Below, piece after piece: positions 18,932 to 26,938 of a DNA stretch of 64,000 nt; the first letter of the stretch is position 1, and each line of letters starts with the position of its first letter. A program made the translations under genes and the position numbers. The stretch lies in NCBI RefSeq assembly GCF_016862555.1, contig NZ_BONE01000005.1, positions 113,156-177,155 on the forward strand. The letters are read 5' to 3'. This DNA is from Asanoa siamensis. Lineage in GTDB: Bacteria > Actinomycetota > Actinomycetes > Mycobacteriales > Micromonosporaceae. The notes under the pieces were generated by a model. That model made no database searches. It saw only the letters and a list, made by a program, of their open reading frames with translations, and was not told where the DNA came from.

Positions 18932-21323
18932 GCGCTACTACGGCATCCGCCACCACGGGCCCGGATCCGCCCGTGCGGTGATCCGCGCCCTCGAGGAGCA
19001 GCGACCAGACATCCTGCTCGTCGAAGGCCCGCCGGAGGCCGACGAGCTGATCGAGTGGGTGGCCGACGACCGCCTGCAGCCGCCGGTCGCGCTGCTCGGC
19101 TACGCCGCCGACAACCCGCGACGCGCCGCGTTCTGGCCGTTCGCGGTCTTCTCACCGGAATGGCAGGCAATCCGCTGGGCGGTAGCCAACGGCGTCCCGG
19201 TCCGCTTCTTCGACCTACCGTTCGCCTACCGCTTCATCCCCCGCAAACCCACCGCCGACGCCGAGGCGGACCCGCGCGGCGACAAGCCAGCAGAGCCGGA
19301 CCCGAACAAACCCGAAGCCCAACCGGGCGCGGACCAATCCGGCACGCAAACACCCACATTGGACAGTCTGCCTGGAGCCGATGGAGGCGGAGCCGGTGCG
19401 GAGGCCCGCAGCCCCGGTGCGCCCGATGCCGAGGGTTTGGGCGATGGCGAGAGCGCCGAAGACGACGGGCCGATGCCGGGGCCGCCGGCGCCGGAGCTGC
19501 GGCCTGTGGATCCGATCGGTGAGCTTGCGGCGGCGGCCGGCTACGACGATCCCGAGCGGTGGTGGGAGGACGTCGTCGAGCATCGGCAGGCGCCCGCCTT
19601 CGAGGCGATCGAGGAAGCGATGACCGCGGTCCGGGCCGGGGCGCTCGAGGATCCGTACGACCTCGTGCGTGAGGCGCACATGCGGACCGTGCTCCGGCAG
19701 GAGCGGCGCAACCACGACGAGATCGCCGTGGTCTGTGGGGCCTGGCACGTGCCGGCGTTGCGGGCCAAGGTCACGGCGGCGCATGACGCGGCGCTGCTCA
19801 AGCGGGTACGGCGGCGTGGGAAGGTGCGCTTCACCTGGGTTCCGTGGACGTACGGGCGACTCGCGTCGTGGCAGGGTTACGGCGCCGGGGTCGACTCGCC
19901 GGGCTGGTACCACCATCTCTTCACCACCACCGACGAGGTCGTGCCGCGGTGGCTCGTCAGTGCCGCGCATGTCCTGCGCGAGGAGGGTGTGGACACCTCG
20001 TCCGCCCACGTGATCGAGGCGACCCGGCTCGCCGAGGCGCTCGCGACCATGCGTGGGCGGCCGTTGGCCGGGCTGGCCGAGGTCACCGACGCCGCCGGGT
20101 CCGTGCTGTGTGAGGGTGACGACCTGCGCCTGCAGCTTATCGGGCGGCGGCTGGTCGTCGGCGAACGGCTCGGCGAGGTGCCCGACGGCGTACCCACCGT
20201 GCCATTGGCCCGCGACCTCGAAGCCCGCCAGCGGGCCGCGCGGCTCAAACCGTCCGCATTGGACCGTGCGCTCGATCTCGACCTGCGTAAGGACACCGAC
20301 CTGGCCCGCAGCCACCTGCTGCACCAGCTTCGCTGCCTCGACGTGCCGTGGGGTGAGCCGGCGGAACGGCGGGGCAGCACGGGTACGTTCCGCGAGGAGT
20401 GGTCCTTGCGCTGGCAGCCGGAGTTCTCGATCCGGCTCGTGGAGGTCAGCGGGCTGGGCACCACCGTCGTCGCGGCCGCTACCGCCCAGGTCACCAACGC
20501 CGCCGCCAAGGCCACCACCCTGGCCGACGTGACCGCCCTGCTGGAGACCTGCCTGCTGGCCAACCTACCCGGCGCGCGACCGGCGGTGCTGCGCGCCCTC
20601 GACGCCCGCGCGGCCGAGGACGCCGACGTCACCCACCTGATGGCGGCGATTCCGGCGTTGGCACGGACGGTCCGCTACGGCGACGTCCGTCGCTCCGACG
20701 TCGCCTCGGTGGCGGCGGTGGTGCGGGGCCTGCTGGCCCGGGTCTACGCCGCGCTGCCACCGGCCGCCTCGGCGCTCTCCGACGAGGCGGCGACCGACCT
20801 ACGCGACCACATCGACGCCGTGCACTCCGCGGTCGCGCTGCTCGGCGACGAGGCCGAACGCACCCGCTGGCTCGACACGCTCACCGCCCTCACGACCCGC
20901 GACGACCTGCACGGCCTGCTCGCCGGCCGGCTCACCCGGCTCCTCCACGACGCGGGGCGGCTGTCCACGGACGACGCGGGCATCCGGCTCGGCCGTGCGC
21001 TGACCGCGGGCGTCCCGGCGGCCACGGGAGCGGCCTGGGTGGAGGGCTTCCTCGCGGGTGGCGGCCTGCTCCTCATGCACGACGACGCCTTGCTGCGCCT
21101 AGTCGACACCTGGCTGGCCGCGATCCCGCCGGAGGCGTTCACGGAGGTGCTACCCCTGCTCCGCCGCACCTTCGGCACCTTCGCGACCGGCGAACGCCGT
21201 GGCATCGGCGAACGCGTGGCCGGCGGTGGCACCACCCGCACGGCCACCGCGGTCCTCGACCACGACACCGCGAGACTCGCGCTCCCGACGTTGAGCGCGC
21301 TCCTCGGACGGAGGATCGAATGA
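18924..21323 (+). CDS. DUF5682 family protein, putative Tiki/EreA-like hydrolase
   Basis: 799 residues. The start at 18924 (MPERYYGIRHHGP) overlaps the MoxR stop by 8 bp. The N-terminal ~350 residues show a first GxxH (Gly7-His10), a Glu at 34 in LLVEGPPEADEL, and a second GxxH (Gly272-His275 in AVVCGAWHVPAL). This two-GxxH plus Glu pattern is the signature of the Tiki/TraB/GumN/EreA/ChaN superfamily of metal-dependent hydrolases; that link is my inference. Residues about 109-193 are an Asp/Glu/Pro/Ala-rich disordered insertion. The C-terminal ~400 residues are mostly helical with no recognised domain. DUF5682 proteins are typically found in this cassette. Confidence 0.88.
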   Translation: MPERYYGIRHHGPGSARAVIRALEEQRPDILLVEGPPEADELIEWVADDRLQPPVALLGYAADNPRRAAFWPFAVFSPEWQAIRWAVANGVPVRFFDLPFAYRFIPRKPTADAEADPRGDKPAEPDPNKPEAQPGADQSGTQTPTLDSLPGADGGGAGAEARSPGAPDAEGLGDGESAEDDGPMPGPPAPELRPVDPIGELAAAAGYDDPERWWEDVVEHRQAPAFEAIEEAMTAVRAGALEDPYDLVREAHMRTVLRQERRNHDEIAVVCGAWHVPALRAKVTAAHDAALLKRVRRRGKVRFTWVPWTYGRLASWQGYGAGVDSPGWYHHLFTTTDEVVPRWLVSAAHVLREEGVDTSSAHVIEATRLAEALATMRGRPLAGLAEVTDAAGSVLCEGDDLRLQLIGRRLVVGERLGEVPDGVPTVPLARDLEARQRAARLKPSALDRALDLDLRKDTDLARSHLLHQLRCLDVPWGEPAERRGSTGTFREEWSLRWQPEFSIRLVEVSGLGTTVVAAATAQVTNAAAKATTLADVTALLETCLLANLPGARPAVLRALDARAAEDADVTHLMAAIPALARTVRYGDVRRSDVASVAAVVRGLLARVYAALPPAASALSDEAATDLRDHIDAVHSAVALLGDEAERTRWLDTLTALTTRDDLHGLLAGRLTRLLHDAGRLSTDDAGIRLGRALTAGVPAATGAAWVEGFLAGGGLLLMHDDALLRLVDTWLAAIPPEAFTEVLPLLRRTFGTFATGERRGIGERVAGGGTTRTATAVLDHDTARLALPTLSALLGRRIE

Positions 21324-21400
21324 CCACCTCCACACCGACTCCAACCCGCGTAGCGACACCCTCCCGCCCGCCTCAGGACGGAGGACGCGATGAGTGCTGA
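21320..21400 (+). other. Possible 26-codon coupled micro-ORF
   Basis: An ATG overlaps the DUF5682 stop (ATGA) and opens a 26-codon frame rich in Thr and Pro that ends just inside the VWA gene start. The bases before both ATGs look duplicated (GACGGAGGATCGA and GACGGAGGACGCG). Either it is a real coupling peptide or the remnant of an older VWA start. No homologue recognised. Confidence 0.3.
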
Positions 21401-22577
21401 GGACGAACGGCGGCGGCGCTGGCGGCTCGCGCTCGGTGAGCCCGCCGACGAATCGCTCGGCCAACCCGGCGGCCGCGACGCCGCGATGGATGCCGCGATG
21501 GCCGCTCTCTACGACCGCGCCCCTGACGGCGACGGGCAGGGCGAGGCCGAGGGCAAGCGACGCTCCGGCGGCCTGGGCGCCTCCGCACCCAGAGTGGCCC
21601 GGTGGCTCGGCGACATCCGTGAGTACTTCCCGCAGAGCGTCGTCCGGGTCATGCAGACCGACGCCATCGAGCGGCTCAACCTCACCCGTCTCCTGCTCGA
21701 ACCCGAGATGCTCTCCGCGGTCGAGCCCGACGTGCATCTCGTCGGCACGCTGCTGTCGCTCAACTCCGTCATGCCCGACAAGACCCGTGAGCTGGCCCGA
21801 CAGGTCGTCCGCAGCGTCGTCGACGACCTCGAGAAGCGGGTCGCGCAGCGGGCCCGGGCCGCCGTCACCGGTGCGCTCAACCGGGCCACTCGGATCGAGC
21901 GGCCGCGGCACGGCGACATCGACTGGAACCGCACCATCCATGCCAACCTGCGGCACTACCAACCCGCTTACAACACCATCGTGCCCGAGCGGTTGATCGG
22001 GTACGGGCGACGCGGCAGCGCCGTACAACGCGATGTGATTCTCTGTGTCGACCAGTCCGGGTCGATGGCCTCGTCGGTCGTCTACTCCGGAGTGTTCGCG
22101 TCGGTGCTGGCGTCACTGCGCACGCTTCGCACCTCACTCGTCGTCTTCGACACCTCCGTCGTCGACCTGACCGAGCACCTGAGCGATCCCGTCGAGGTGC
22201 TCTTCGGGACGCAACTCGGCGGCGGCACCGACATCAACCGCGCGATCGCGTACAGCCAGCGGCTCGTCACCAGGCCACGCGAGACCATCTTCGTGCTGGT
22301 CAGCGACCTTTACGAAGGAGGCGTACGCGACGAGATGCTGCACCGGGTCGCTGATCTCGTCGGCGCGGGCGTCCAAGTGGTCGTGCTGCTCGCGCTCTCC
22401 GACGACGGGGCGCCCAGCTACGACCACGACAACGCGGCCGCGCTCGCCGCGCTCGGCGTTCCGGCGTTCGCGTGTACGCCCGACGTCTTCCCCGAGCTGA
22501 TGGCCGCCGCGATTCAGCGGCACGACCTGCGAGCCTTCGCGGAACGGGAGGGGGCACAGCGGGCACACGGATCGTGA
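21390..22577 (+). CDS. VWA domain protein (CoxE/ViaA-like partner of MoxR)
   Basis: 395 residues. The N-terminal ~200 residues are helical. The C-terminal von Willebrand A domain has a complete MIDAS: Asp221-x-Ser223-x-Ser225 in CVDQSGSMASS, Thr in GGGTDIN, and Asp in FVLVSDLYEGG. This is the arrangement of VWA partners of MoxR ATPases (CoxE, ViaA), where the VWA protein binds the client and stimulates the ATPase. The ATG has a GGAGG ribosome site. It is the last gene of the SWIM-MoxR-DUF5682-VWA operon; the next gene starts 64 bp later on the same strand but belongs to another family. Confidence 0.92.
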   Translation: MSAEDERRRRWRLALGEPADESLGQPGGRDAAMDAAMAALYDRAPDGDGQGEAEGKRRSGGLGASAPRVARWLGDIREYFPQSVVRVMQTDAIERLNLTRLLLEPEMLSAVEPDVHLVGTLLSLNSVMPDKTRELARQVVRSVVDDLEKRVAQRARAAVTGALNRATRIERPRHGDIDWNRTIHANLRHYQPAYNTIVPERLIGYGRRGSAVQRDVILCVDQSGSMASSVVYSGVFASVLASLRTLRTSLVVFDTSVVDLTEHLSDPVEVLFGTQLGGGTDINRAIAYSQRLVTRPRETIFVLVSDLYEGGVRDEMLHRVADLVGAGVQVVVLLALSDDGAPSYDHDNAAALAALGVPAFACTPDVFPELMAAAIQRHDLRAFAEREGAQRAHGS

Positions 22578-22641
22578 ACAACGATCGCGATCGGTGCTAG
22601 GGTTTGGCGGCCCGACCGGCGCGCTCGGCATTGGGGGTCTG

Positions 22642-23436
22642 ATGGGCGCCTTCGACGCGATACGGAAGACCGCGATACCGAAGCCCATGCCGCAGTCCGA
22701 GTTGCGGGACACGGTGGACGCGCTTCGTCAGGCGGTCGCCGCGGCCACCGCCACCGTCTCCACACCGGACGGTGCCGTCGAGGTCACCGCGGGTCCCGGC
22801 AACGCGATCGTGGGGTTGGGCTTCGGGCGGGCGGCCTACCGCTACAGCCCGGAGCGGCTCGGCGCGCTCGTCGTCGACACCGCCCGCCAGGCGACCGCCG
22901 AGGCCACCGGCACCATGACCGAGGCCTTCGACACCGTCGGCCGCGGCCGCACCGAGCTGCCCGGCCTGCTCGGCGGCACCCTGCCCGAGGTGCCCGGCAC
23001 GGAGCAGCCCGACCTCGACGACCTGCCCGAAGAGGACGGCCCGTTCGACAGCGAGGGCCGCCGCGCGGGCGAGGTGCTCCGCCGGCTCAGCGCCGAATCG
23101 GCGCAGCAGCTCGCCGGCTACGCCGAGCTACGCGCCGACCTGGCCGCGATGAAGGCGTCCGCGCGGTCCGACGACGGCGGCGTGGCGGCGGAGGTACGAC
23201 CGGGCGGGGAGCTGCTGGCGATCCATATCGGCACCGACCAGTTCCGGCACGACCCCGCCACCCTCGCCGGCATCGTCCACAACACCGTGATGGCCGCGAC
23301 CGCGCGGGCGGCGATGCTGATGGCCGAACGCGTCCAGCGCCTGGCCGGCCCCCGCCTCGACATCCGCACGCTGGTCGAGGAGCAGCAGAGCCCACAAACC
23401 AACCAGACCCCCGAAGACCGACGACGGCGGAGCTGA
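22642..23436 (+). CDS. Tandem YbaB/EbfC-fold protein
   Basis: 264 residues. Two segments each show the YbaB pattern of a helix, a beta-hairpin with V-x-V-x-AGPGN, and a helix: about residues 20-85 (GAVEVTAGPGNAIVGL) and about 150-225 (GVAAEVRPGGELLAIHI). They are joined by an acidic, Pro-rich linker. YbaB proteins bind DNA as dimers, so a tandem copy could act as a built-in dimer. In actinobacteria YbaB-fold proteins also sit beside WXG100 genes, as here. The ATG at 22642 is chosen because of a GGGGG ribosome site; a GTG at 22594 in frame is possible. The gap to the next gene is 7 bp. Confidence 0.78.
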   Translation: MGAFDAIRKTAIPKPMPQSELRDTVDALRQAVAAATATVSTPDGAVEVTAGPGNAIVGLGFGRAAYRYSPERLGALVVDTARQATAEATGTMTEAFDTVGRGRTELPGLLGGTLPEVPGTEQPDLDDLPEEDGPFDSEGRRAGEVLRRLSAESAQQLAGYAELRADLAAMKASARSDDGGVAAEVRPGGELLAIHIGTDQFRHDPATLAGIVHNTVMAATARAAMLMAERVQRLAGPRLDIRTLVEEQQSPQTNQTPEDRRRRS

Positions 23437-23443
23437 GACACCC

Positions 23444-23764
23444 GTGGGAGAAGGCTTCCGCACCGACGTCGACGAGATCATGGTGTGCCGGGCCCGGCTC
23501 GCCGAGATCCGTGAGCGGGCGGCCGACATCCTCACGCTCGCCGAGGACGCCAACCCGGAGTGGTACATCTGGGGCGCGATCGGCGCGCCGTTCGCCGCCA
23601 TGTACTGGCGGTACGCCGACGACACCTACGAGCACCTCGCGATGATGGGCGACGCGCTGCAGAACCGGGTCGACGCGCTCGACTGCACGGCACAGAACTA
23701 CCGCGAGTCCGAAGCGGAGATCGAGAAGGCGCTGCAGTCGATCCGCGACCTGCTGGGCGGCTGA
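23444..23764 (+). CDS. WXG100-like type VII secretion protein
   Basis: 106 residues, GTG start. Two long helices (about 8-34 and 55-100) are separated by a turn containing NPEWYIWGAIG, giving the helical-hairpin plan of ESAT-6/WXG100 proteins. The C-terminal helix carries acidic/hydrophobic heptads. A canonical W-x-G is not exact (WYIWG). It lies 7 bp after the YbaB-fold gene and 6 bp before the 364-residue gene, so the three are one transcript. No ESX core genes (EccC, EccD) are in the window. Confidence 0.65.
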   Translation: MGEGFRTDVDEIMVCRARLAEIRERAADILTLAEDANPEWYIWGAIGAPFAAMYWRYADDTYEHLAMMGDALQNRVDALDCTAQNYRESEAEIEKALQSIRDLLGG

Positions 23765-23770
23765 CCCGCG

Positions 23771-24865
23771 ATGACCGACGAACGACTCAAGGACAGCGAC
23801 GTCACCAACGACGTCACCGACTACGGCACGAAAGACGGCGGCGTCGACGTCACCGGCGACTGGGACGGCTACGGCGGCGCGGGCTCAGTCAGCGTCGGCG
23901 GCTACGACGTGCTGCGCCTCGACCCTGTCAAGGACTTCGCCGGCGTCACCGGGCTGCCGCAGGCCGTGTCCGCCGGCGCCAAGATGGTCAACGGCGACGG
24001 CGACTGGGGCGAGCTGTTCAACATCGCCGGCAGTGCGGGCGACCTCGGCATCAACGTCGCCATGTACGCGGTCGACCCGCTCAACGCGCTGCTCTCGGCC
24101 GGCCTCTCGTTCCTGATCGACGTGGTCCAGCCGCTCGAGGACCTGCTCGGCCTGGTGACCGGCAACCCCGAGCGGATGGAAGGCGAGATCGCCAAGTGGG
24201 AGCGTGTGGGCAACGCGCTCGAGCCGCTCGCCAAGGAGATCCTCGAAGCCACCCGCGAGGGCCTGGTCGGCTGGCAGGGCGAGGCCGCCGACGCGGCCCG
24301 GGCCCGCCTGGAGGAGTTCGCCGGTGGCGTCGCCGGCATCCAGGGCGACGTGCAGCAACTCGTGTTCATCCTGAACACCGCCAAGCTGCTGATGGACGTC
24401 GCGCAGGCGTTCGTGATCGGCCTGATCGCCACGTTCGTCGAGTGGATGATCATGACGTGGCTTCCCGCGCTGGCCGCCGCGGTCCCGACCGCCGGCGCCT
24501 CGACGGCCGCCGCAGCCGCGGCCACCACGGCGCAGGGCGCGATCGTCACGACCCGCGGGGTGACCTTCATCCAGAAGGTCGCCCAGATCATCATTCGCCT
24601 GCGTGGCGTGCTCTACCGGATGCACCCGCGGATCATGCGGCGCGTGCAGGCCTCGTTCCAGTTGCGCGTCAACGGTCGTTTCGCCAGCGGCTGGGTCGGC
24701 AGCGGGACGGCGCTGCGCCAGTCCGCGACCGACTTCCGCACCTGGATGGGTCCCGCCGACAAGGCCCTCAACACGGCGGGCAACGAGGGTAAGCGGCTCT
24801 TCGAGGGCCAGGACGAGAAAATGTCAGACGAGGAGTTGGATCGCCGCCTTGACCCCGACCGGTAA
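23771..24865 (+). CDS. WXG-motif protein with central hydrophobic region, possible type VII substrate
   Basis: 364 residues. The N-terminal 50 residues are acidic and Gly-rich. Residues 140-190 form a helical hairpin with Trp168-Gln-Gly170 (GLVGWQGEAADAARARL), the WXG motif. A long hydrophobic stretch at about 205-238 and a second at 265-282 could span the membrane or drive oligomers. The C-terminal ~80 residues are basic then acidic and match no toxin domain I know. Context (YbaB-fold, WXG-like, small two-TM gene) suggests a type VII secreted effector or its anchor; this is inference. Its 3' end overlaps the next frame by 17 bp. Confidence 0.7.
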   Translation: MTDERLKDSDVTNDVTDYGTKDGGVDVTGDWDGYGGAGSVSVGGYDVLRLDPVKDFAGVTGLPQAVSAGAKMVNGDGDWGELFNIAGSAGDLGINVAMYAVDPLNALLSAGLSFLIDVVQPLEDLLGLVTGNPERMEGEIAKWERVGNALEPLAKEILEATREGLVGWQGEAADAARARLEEFAGGVAGIQGDVQQLVFILNTAKLLMDVAQAFVIGLIATFVEWMIMTWLPALAAAVPTAGASTAAAAAATTAQGAIVTTRGVTFIQKVAQIIIRLRGVLYRMHPRIMRRVQASFQLRVNGRFASGWVGSGTALRQSATDFRTWMGPADKALNTAGNEGKRLFEGQDEKMSDEELDRRLDPDR

Positions 24866-25142
24866 CCCGAAGCCGAAGCGCGCGGACGTCCGCCGGGTCC
24901 GCCAGCGCCTGCCCACCCCCGCCGCGGTGGTGGCCGCGGTCGGCATCGGGTCGGCCGCGTTCCTCGCCGTCTCCATCGGCTTCGGCGCCGCGGAGGTCTT
25001 CGAGCGGTGGGTACTCGCCCCGGCCACGGCGGCCGGCCTGATCGCCGGCATCTGGTTCTTCGTCGCATGGAAGCTCCGCGACCCGAAACGCCGCCGCGCC
25101 AAAGCCAAGGCCCAAGCCAAAGCCAAAGCCAAGCCCGAGTGA
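24849..25142 (+). CDS. Small two-TM protein with Ala/Lys repeat tail
   Basis: 97 residues from a TTG that overlaps the upstream stop by 17 bp; no other start is open in this frame close by. Two TM helices (about 23-44 and 53-71) are followed by a basic KLRDPKRRRAK stretch and an alternating Ala-Lys tail. A GAGGAG ribosome site lies rather far (13 bases) from the TTG. Small membrane proteins at this position often serve as immunity or anchoring partners for type VII effectors, but nothing in the sequence proves it. The stop falls in the middle of a hexamer repeat and may be the product of a frame slip. Confidence 0.6.
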   Translation: MTPTGNPKPKRADVRRVRQRLPTPAAVVAAVGIGSAAFLAVSIGFGAAEVFERWVLAPATAAGLIAGIWFFVAWKLRDPKRRRAKAKAQAKAKAKPE

Positions 25143-25371
25143 AGACGAAAGCCGAAGCGGAAGCAGAAGCGGAAGCCAAGGCCGGGCCCAAGTCAAGGCC
25201 AAAGCCCAAGCGGAAACCAACGCCGAGACCGACGCGGGCGCGGAGGCCGGCGCGGACGCGGGGCGCGGGCGCAGACGCGAGCGGGCGCGGGCGGGGAGCC
25301 GGCGCCGACGCGGGGCGCGGGCGCCGCGGGGCGCGGGCACCGACGCGCACGCCGAGAAGGACGCGACCTAA
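25095..25371 (+). repeat. Ala-(Lys/Glu) hexamer repeat tract split over three frames
   Basis: From about 25100 to 25136 the repeat (codons AAA/AAG/CAA alternating with GCC) reads in the frame of the two-TM protein. From 25139 to about 25190 it reads one frame away (GAA/GCG alternation, starting at GTGAAGACG, which overlaps the stop). From 25195 it reads in the third frame (AAGGCCAAAGCCCAAGCG) and closes with TAA at 25369-25371. This looks like one repeat-encoded tail broken by single-base slips. No separate gene is called in this 225-bp gap. Confidence 0.6.
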
Positions 25372-26177
25372 CGCCCCACGTGTGCCAGATAGCGATCCGC
25401 CGACCGCCGCACCCGCTCCTTCGCCCCGCCGGCGACGACCCGACCCCACCAACCCCCGTACACCGTGTCGTAGGGCATCGAGTCCACAAGCGACACCGCC
25501 CGCACGATGGTGTCGGGGTGCTCGGGGATCAGGTTGGGATAGCTGTACATGAAGCTCACCCAGCGCCGGTCCATCACGACGGTGAAGATGTCACCGGTGC
25601 ACAGCGCGCCCTTGCCGTCGAGTCCCGGCCAGTGCAGCACGGTGCCCCCCGGGAAGTGGATGCCGCAGTTGACCAGCGTCCGCCCCGGCAGGATCTCCCG
25701 CCGGTCGCCTTCCCAGAGCACGATGTTGCCGGACCGCGGCACCCACTCGGCGTCGGACGCGTGCACGTAAACGGGAATATCACCGAACGCCCGGCTCCAC
25801 TCCACCATGGACCCGTAGAAATGCGGGTGTGACACGGCGATCGCCGCCAGCCCGCCCACCTGACGCACAGCGTCGACCGTGGACTCGTCCACATAGGGCA
25901 CACAGTCGAACAGCACGTTGCCGTCGGGCCCGGGCACCACCAGCGCCCGCTGACCGATGCCGACGCTCGGCTCGACGCCGACGCCCCACAGCCCCGGCGC
26001 CTCCTCGCGGACGACACCGCGATGGCCCTCGGCGTGCAACTCGGTGATCGACACCCACCGCTGCCCGCCCCAGCCGACATATTGCCGCTCGTCGGCACAG
26101 ATCGGGCAGAGGGTGCGGTCAGCGTCGCGGGCACGCTGAACCCCGCAGGTGCGGCAGATCGGGTGGTGACGGTCCAT
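25368..26177 (-). CDS. Metallo-beta-lactamase-fold protein with N-terminal zinc ribbon
   Basis: 269 residues. The first ~30 hold CRTCG and CPIC, a four-cysteine zinc ribbon. The rest is a metallo-beta-lactamase fold, but the metal motif that is usually HxHxDH reads SHPHFYG, so the Asp and third His are replaced. Later ligands (GIHFPGGTV, ALCTGDIFTV with Asp) remain. The enzyme may bind one metal or act differently from glyoxalase II. The ATG (MDRHHPICRTCG) is preferred to a longer frame because the extension would invade the ureA promoter region. It is divergent from ureA and convergent with the repeat-tailed gene. Confidence 0.82.
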   Translation of the reverse strand: MDRHHPICRTCGVQRARDADRTLCPICADERQYVGWGGQRWVSITELHAEGHRGVVREEAPGLWGVGVEPSVGIGQRALVVPGPDGNVLFDCVPYVDESTVDAVRQVGGLAAIAVSHPHFYGSMVEWSRAFGDIPVYVHASDAEWVPRSGNIVLWEGDRREILPGRTLVNCGIHFPGGTVLHWPGLDGKGALCTGDIFTVVMDRRWVSFMYSYPNLIPEHPDTIVRAVSLVDSMPYDTVYGGWWGRVVAGGAKERVRRSADRYLAHVGR

Positions 26178-26315
26178 TTCCGTAAGCGTACGACGGCCGC
26201 CGCGCGCCCTACCAACAAGGGGCGTAATGGGTGCGTAACGTTCTGATGGCAGCATCGTGACGCACGGTCGCCGGCCCCGAAGAGGGCCCGGCAGTCAGCA
26301 CCACAGAGGTGAGCC

Positions 26316-26618
26316 ATGTTCCTCAGTCAGCACGAGCAGGAACGCCTGCTCATCCACGTCGCCGCGGACGTGGCGCGCAAGCGGCGCGAGCGCGGCCTGC
26401 GGCTCAACTATCCAGAGGCGACGGCCCTCATCACCGCGTTCCTGCTCGAGGGCGCTCGCGACGGCCGCACCGTGGCGGATCTCATGTCGGCGGGCCGGAG
26501 CGTGCTCGGTCGCGCCGACGTCATGGACGGCGTGCCGGAGATGCTCCCCGAGGTGCAGGTCGAGGCGACGTTCCCGGACGGCACCAAGCTGGTCACCGTC
26601 CACGACCCCATCCCATGA
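26316..26618 (+). CDS. ureA: Urease subunit gamma
   Basis: 100 residues, full length for UreA. Typical segments are [27 protein letters not shown] and [20 protein letters not shown]. It is part of the nickel enzyme that hydrolyses urea to ammonia and carbamate. It is the first gene of ureABCFGD, the normal actinobacterial order. The ATG follows GAGGTGAG. The 138-bp gap upstream carries the promoter region and is shared with a divergent gene; a direct repeat TGCGTAA/GGCGTAA lies at about 26220-26240. Its stop overlaps the ureB start. Confidence 0.98.
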   Translation: MFLSQHEQERLLIHVAADVARKRRERGLRLNYPEATALITAFLLEGARDGRTVADLMSAGRSVLGRADVMDGVPEMLPEVQVEATFPDGTKLVTVHDPIP

Positions 26619-26938
26619 TGATTCCCGGCGAGATCGTGTACGGCGACGGCCCGGTCGAGATCAACGAGGGTCGGCCCGTGCTGACGCTGACCGTCCGGAA
26701 CACGGGCGACCGGCCGGTGCAGGTCGGCTCGCACTACCACTTCGCCGAGGCGAACCCCGCGCTCGAGTTCGACCGCCGCGCCGCCTGGGGACAGCGGCTC
26801 GCCGTGCCCGCCGGCACCGCCGTACGCTTCGAGCCCGGCATCGACCGCGAGGTCGACCTCGTCCCGATCGCCGGTCGCCGCCACGTGCCCGGCCTGCGCG
26901 GCGAGTGTGCCGGGCCGCTGGACGCGGCGACGGCATGA
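26615..26938 (+). CDS. ureB: Urease subunit beta
   Basis: 107 residues. Diagnostic UreB sequence: [46 protein letters not shown]. The start is ATG at 26615 within the ureA stop (two ATG codons in tandem, so 26618 is possible). Its stop overlaps the ureC start by 4 bp. It is a structural subunit of the (alpha-beta-gamma) trimer. Confidence 0.98.
   Translation: MMIPGEIVYGDGPVEINEGRPVLTLTVRNTGDRPVQVGSHYHFAEANPALEFDRRAAWGQRLAVPAGTAVRFEPGIDREVDLVPIAGRRHVPGLRGECAGPLDAATA

Noticed and set aside
25139..25552. Lys/Glu/Arg-rich frame continuing from the GTG at 25139
   Set aside because: It runs antisense into the MBL gene and loses its repeat character; better explained as a frame-slipped tail.
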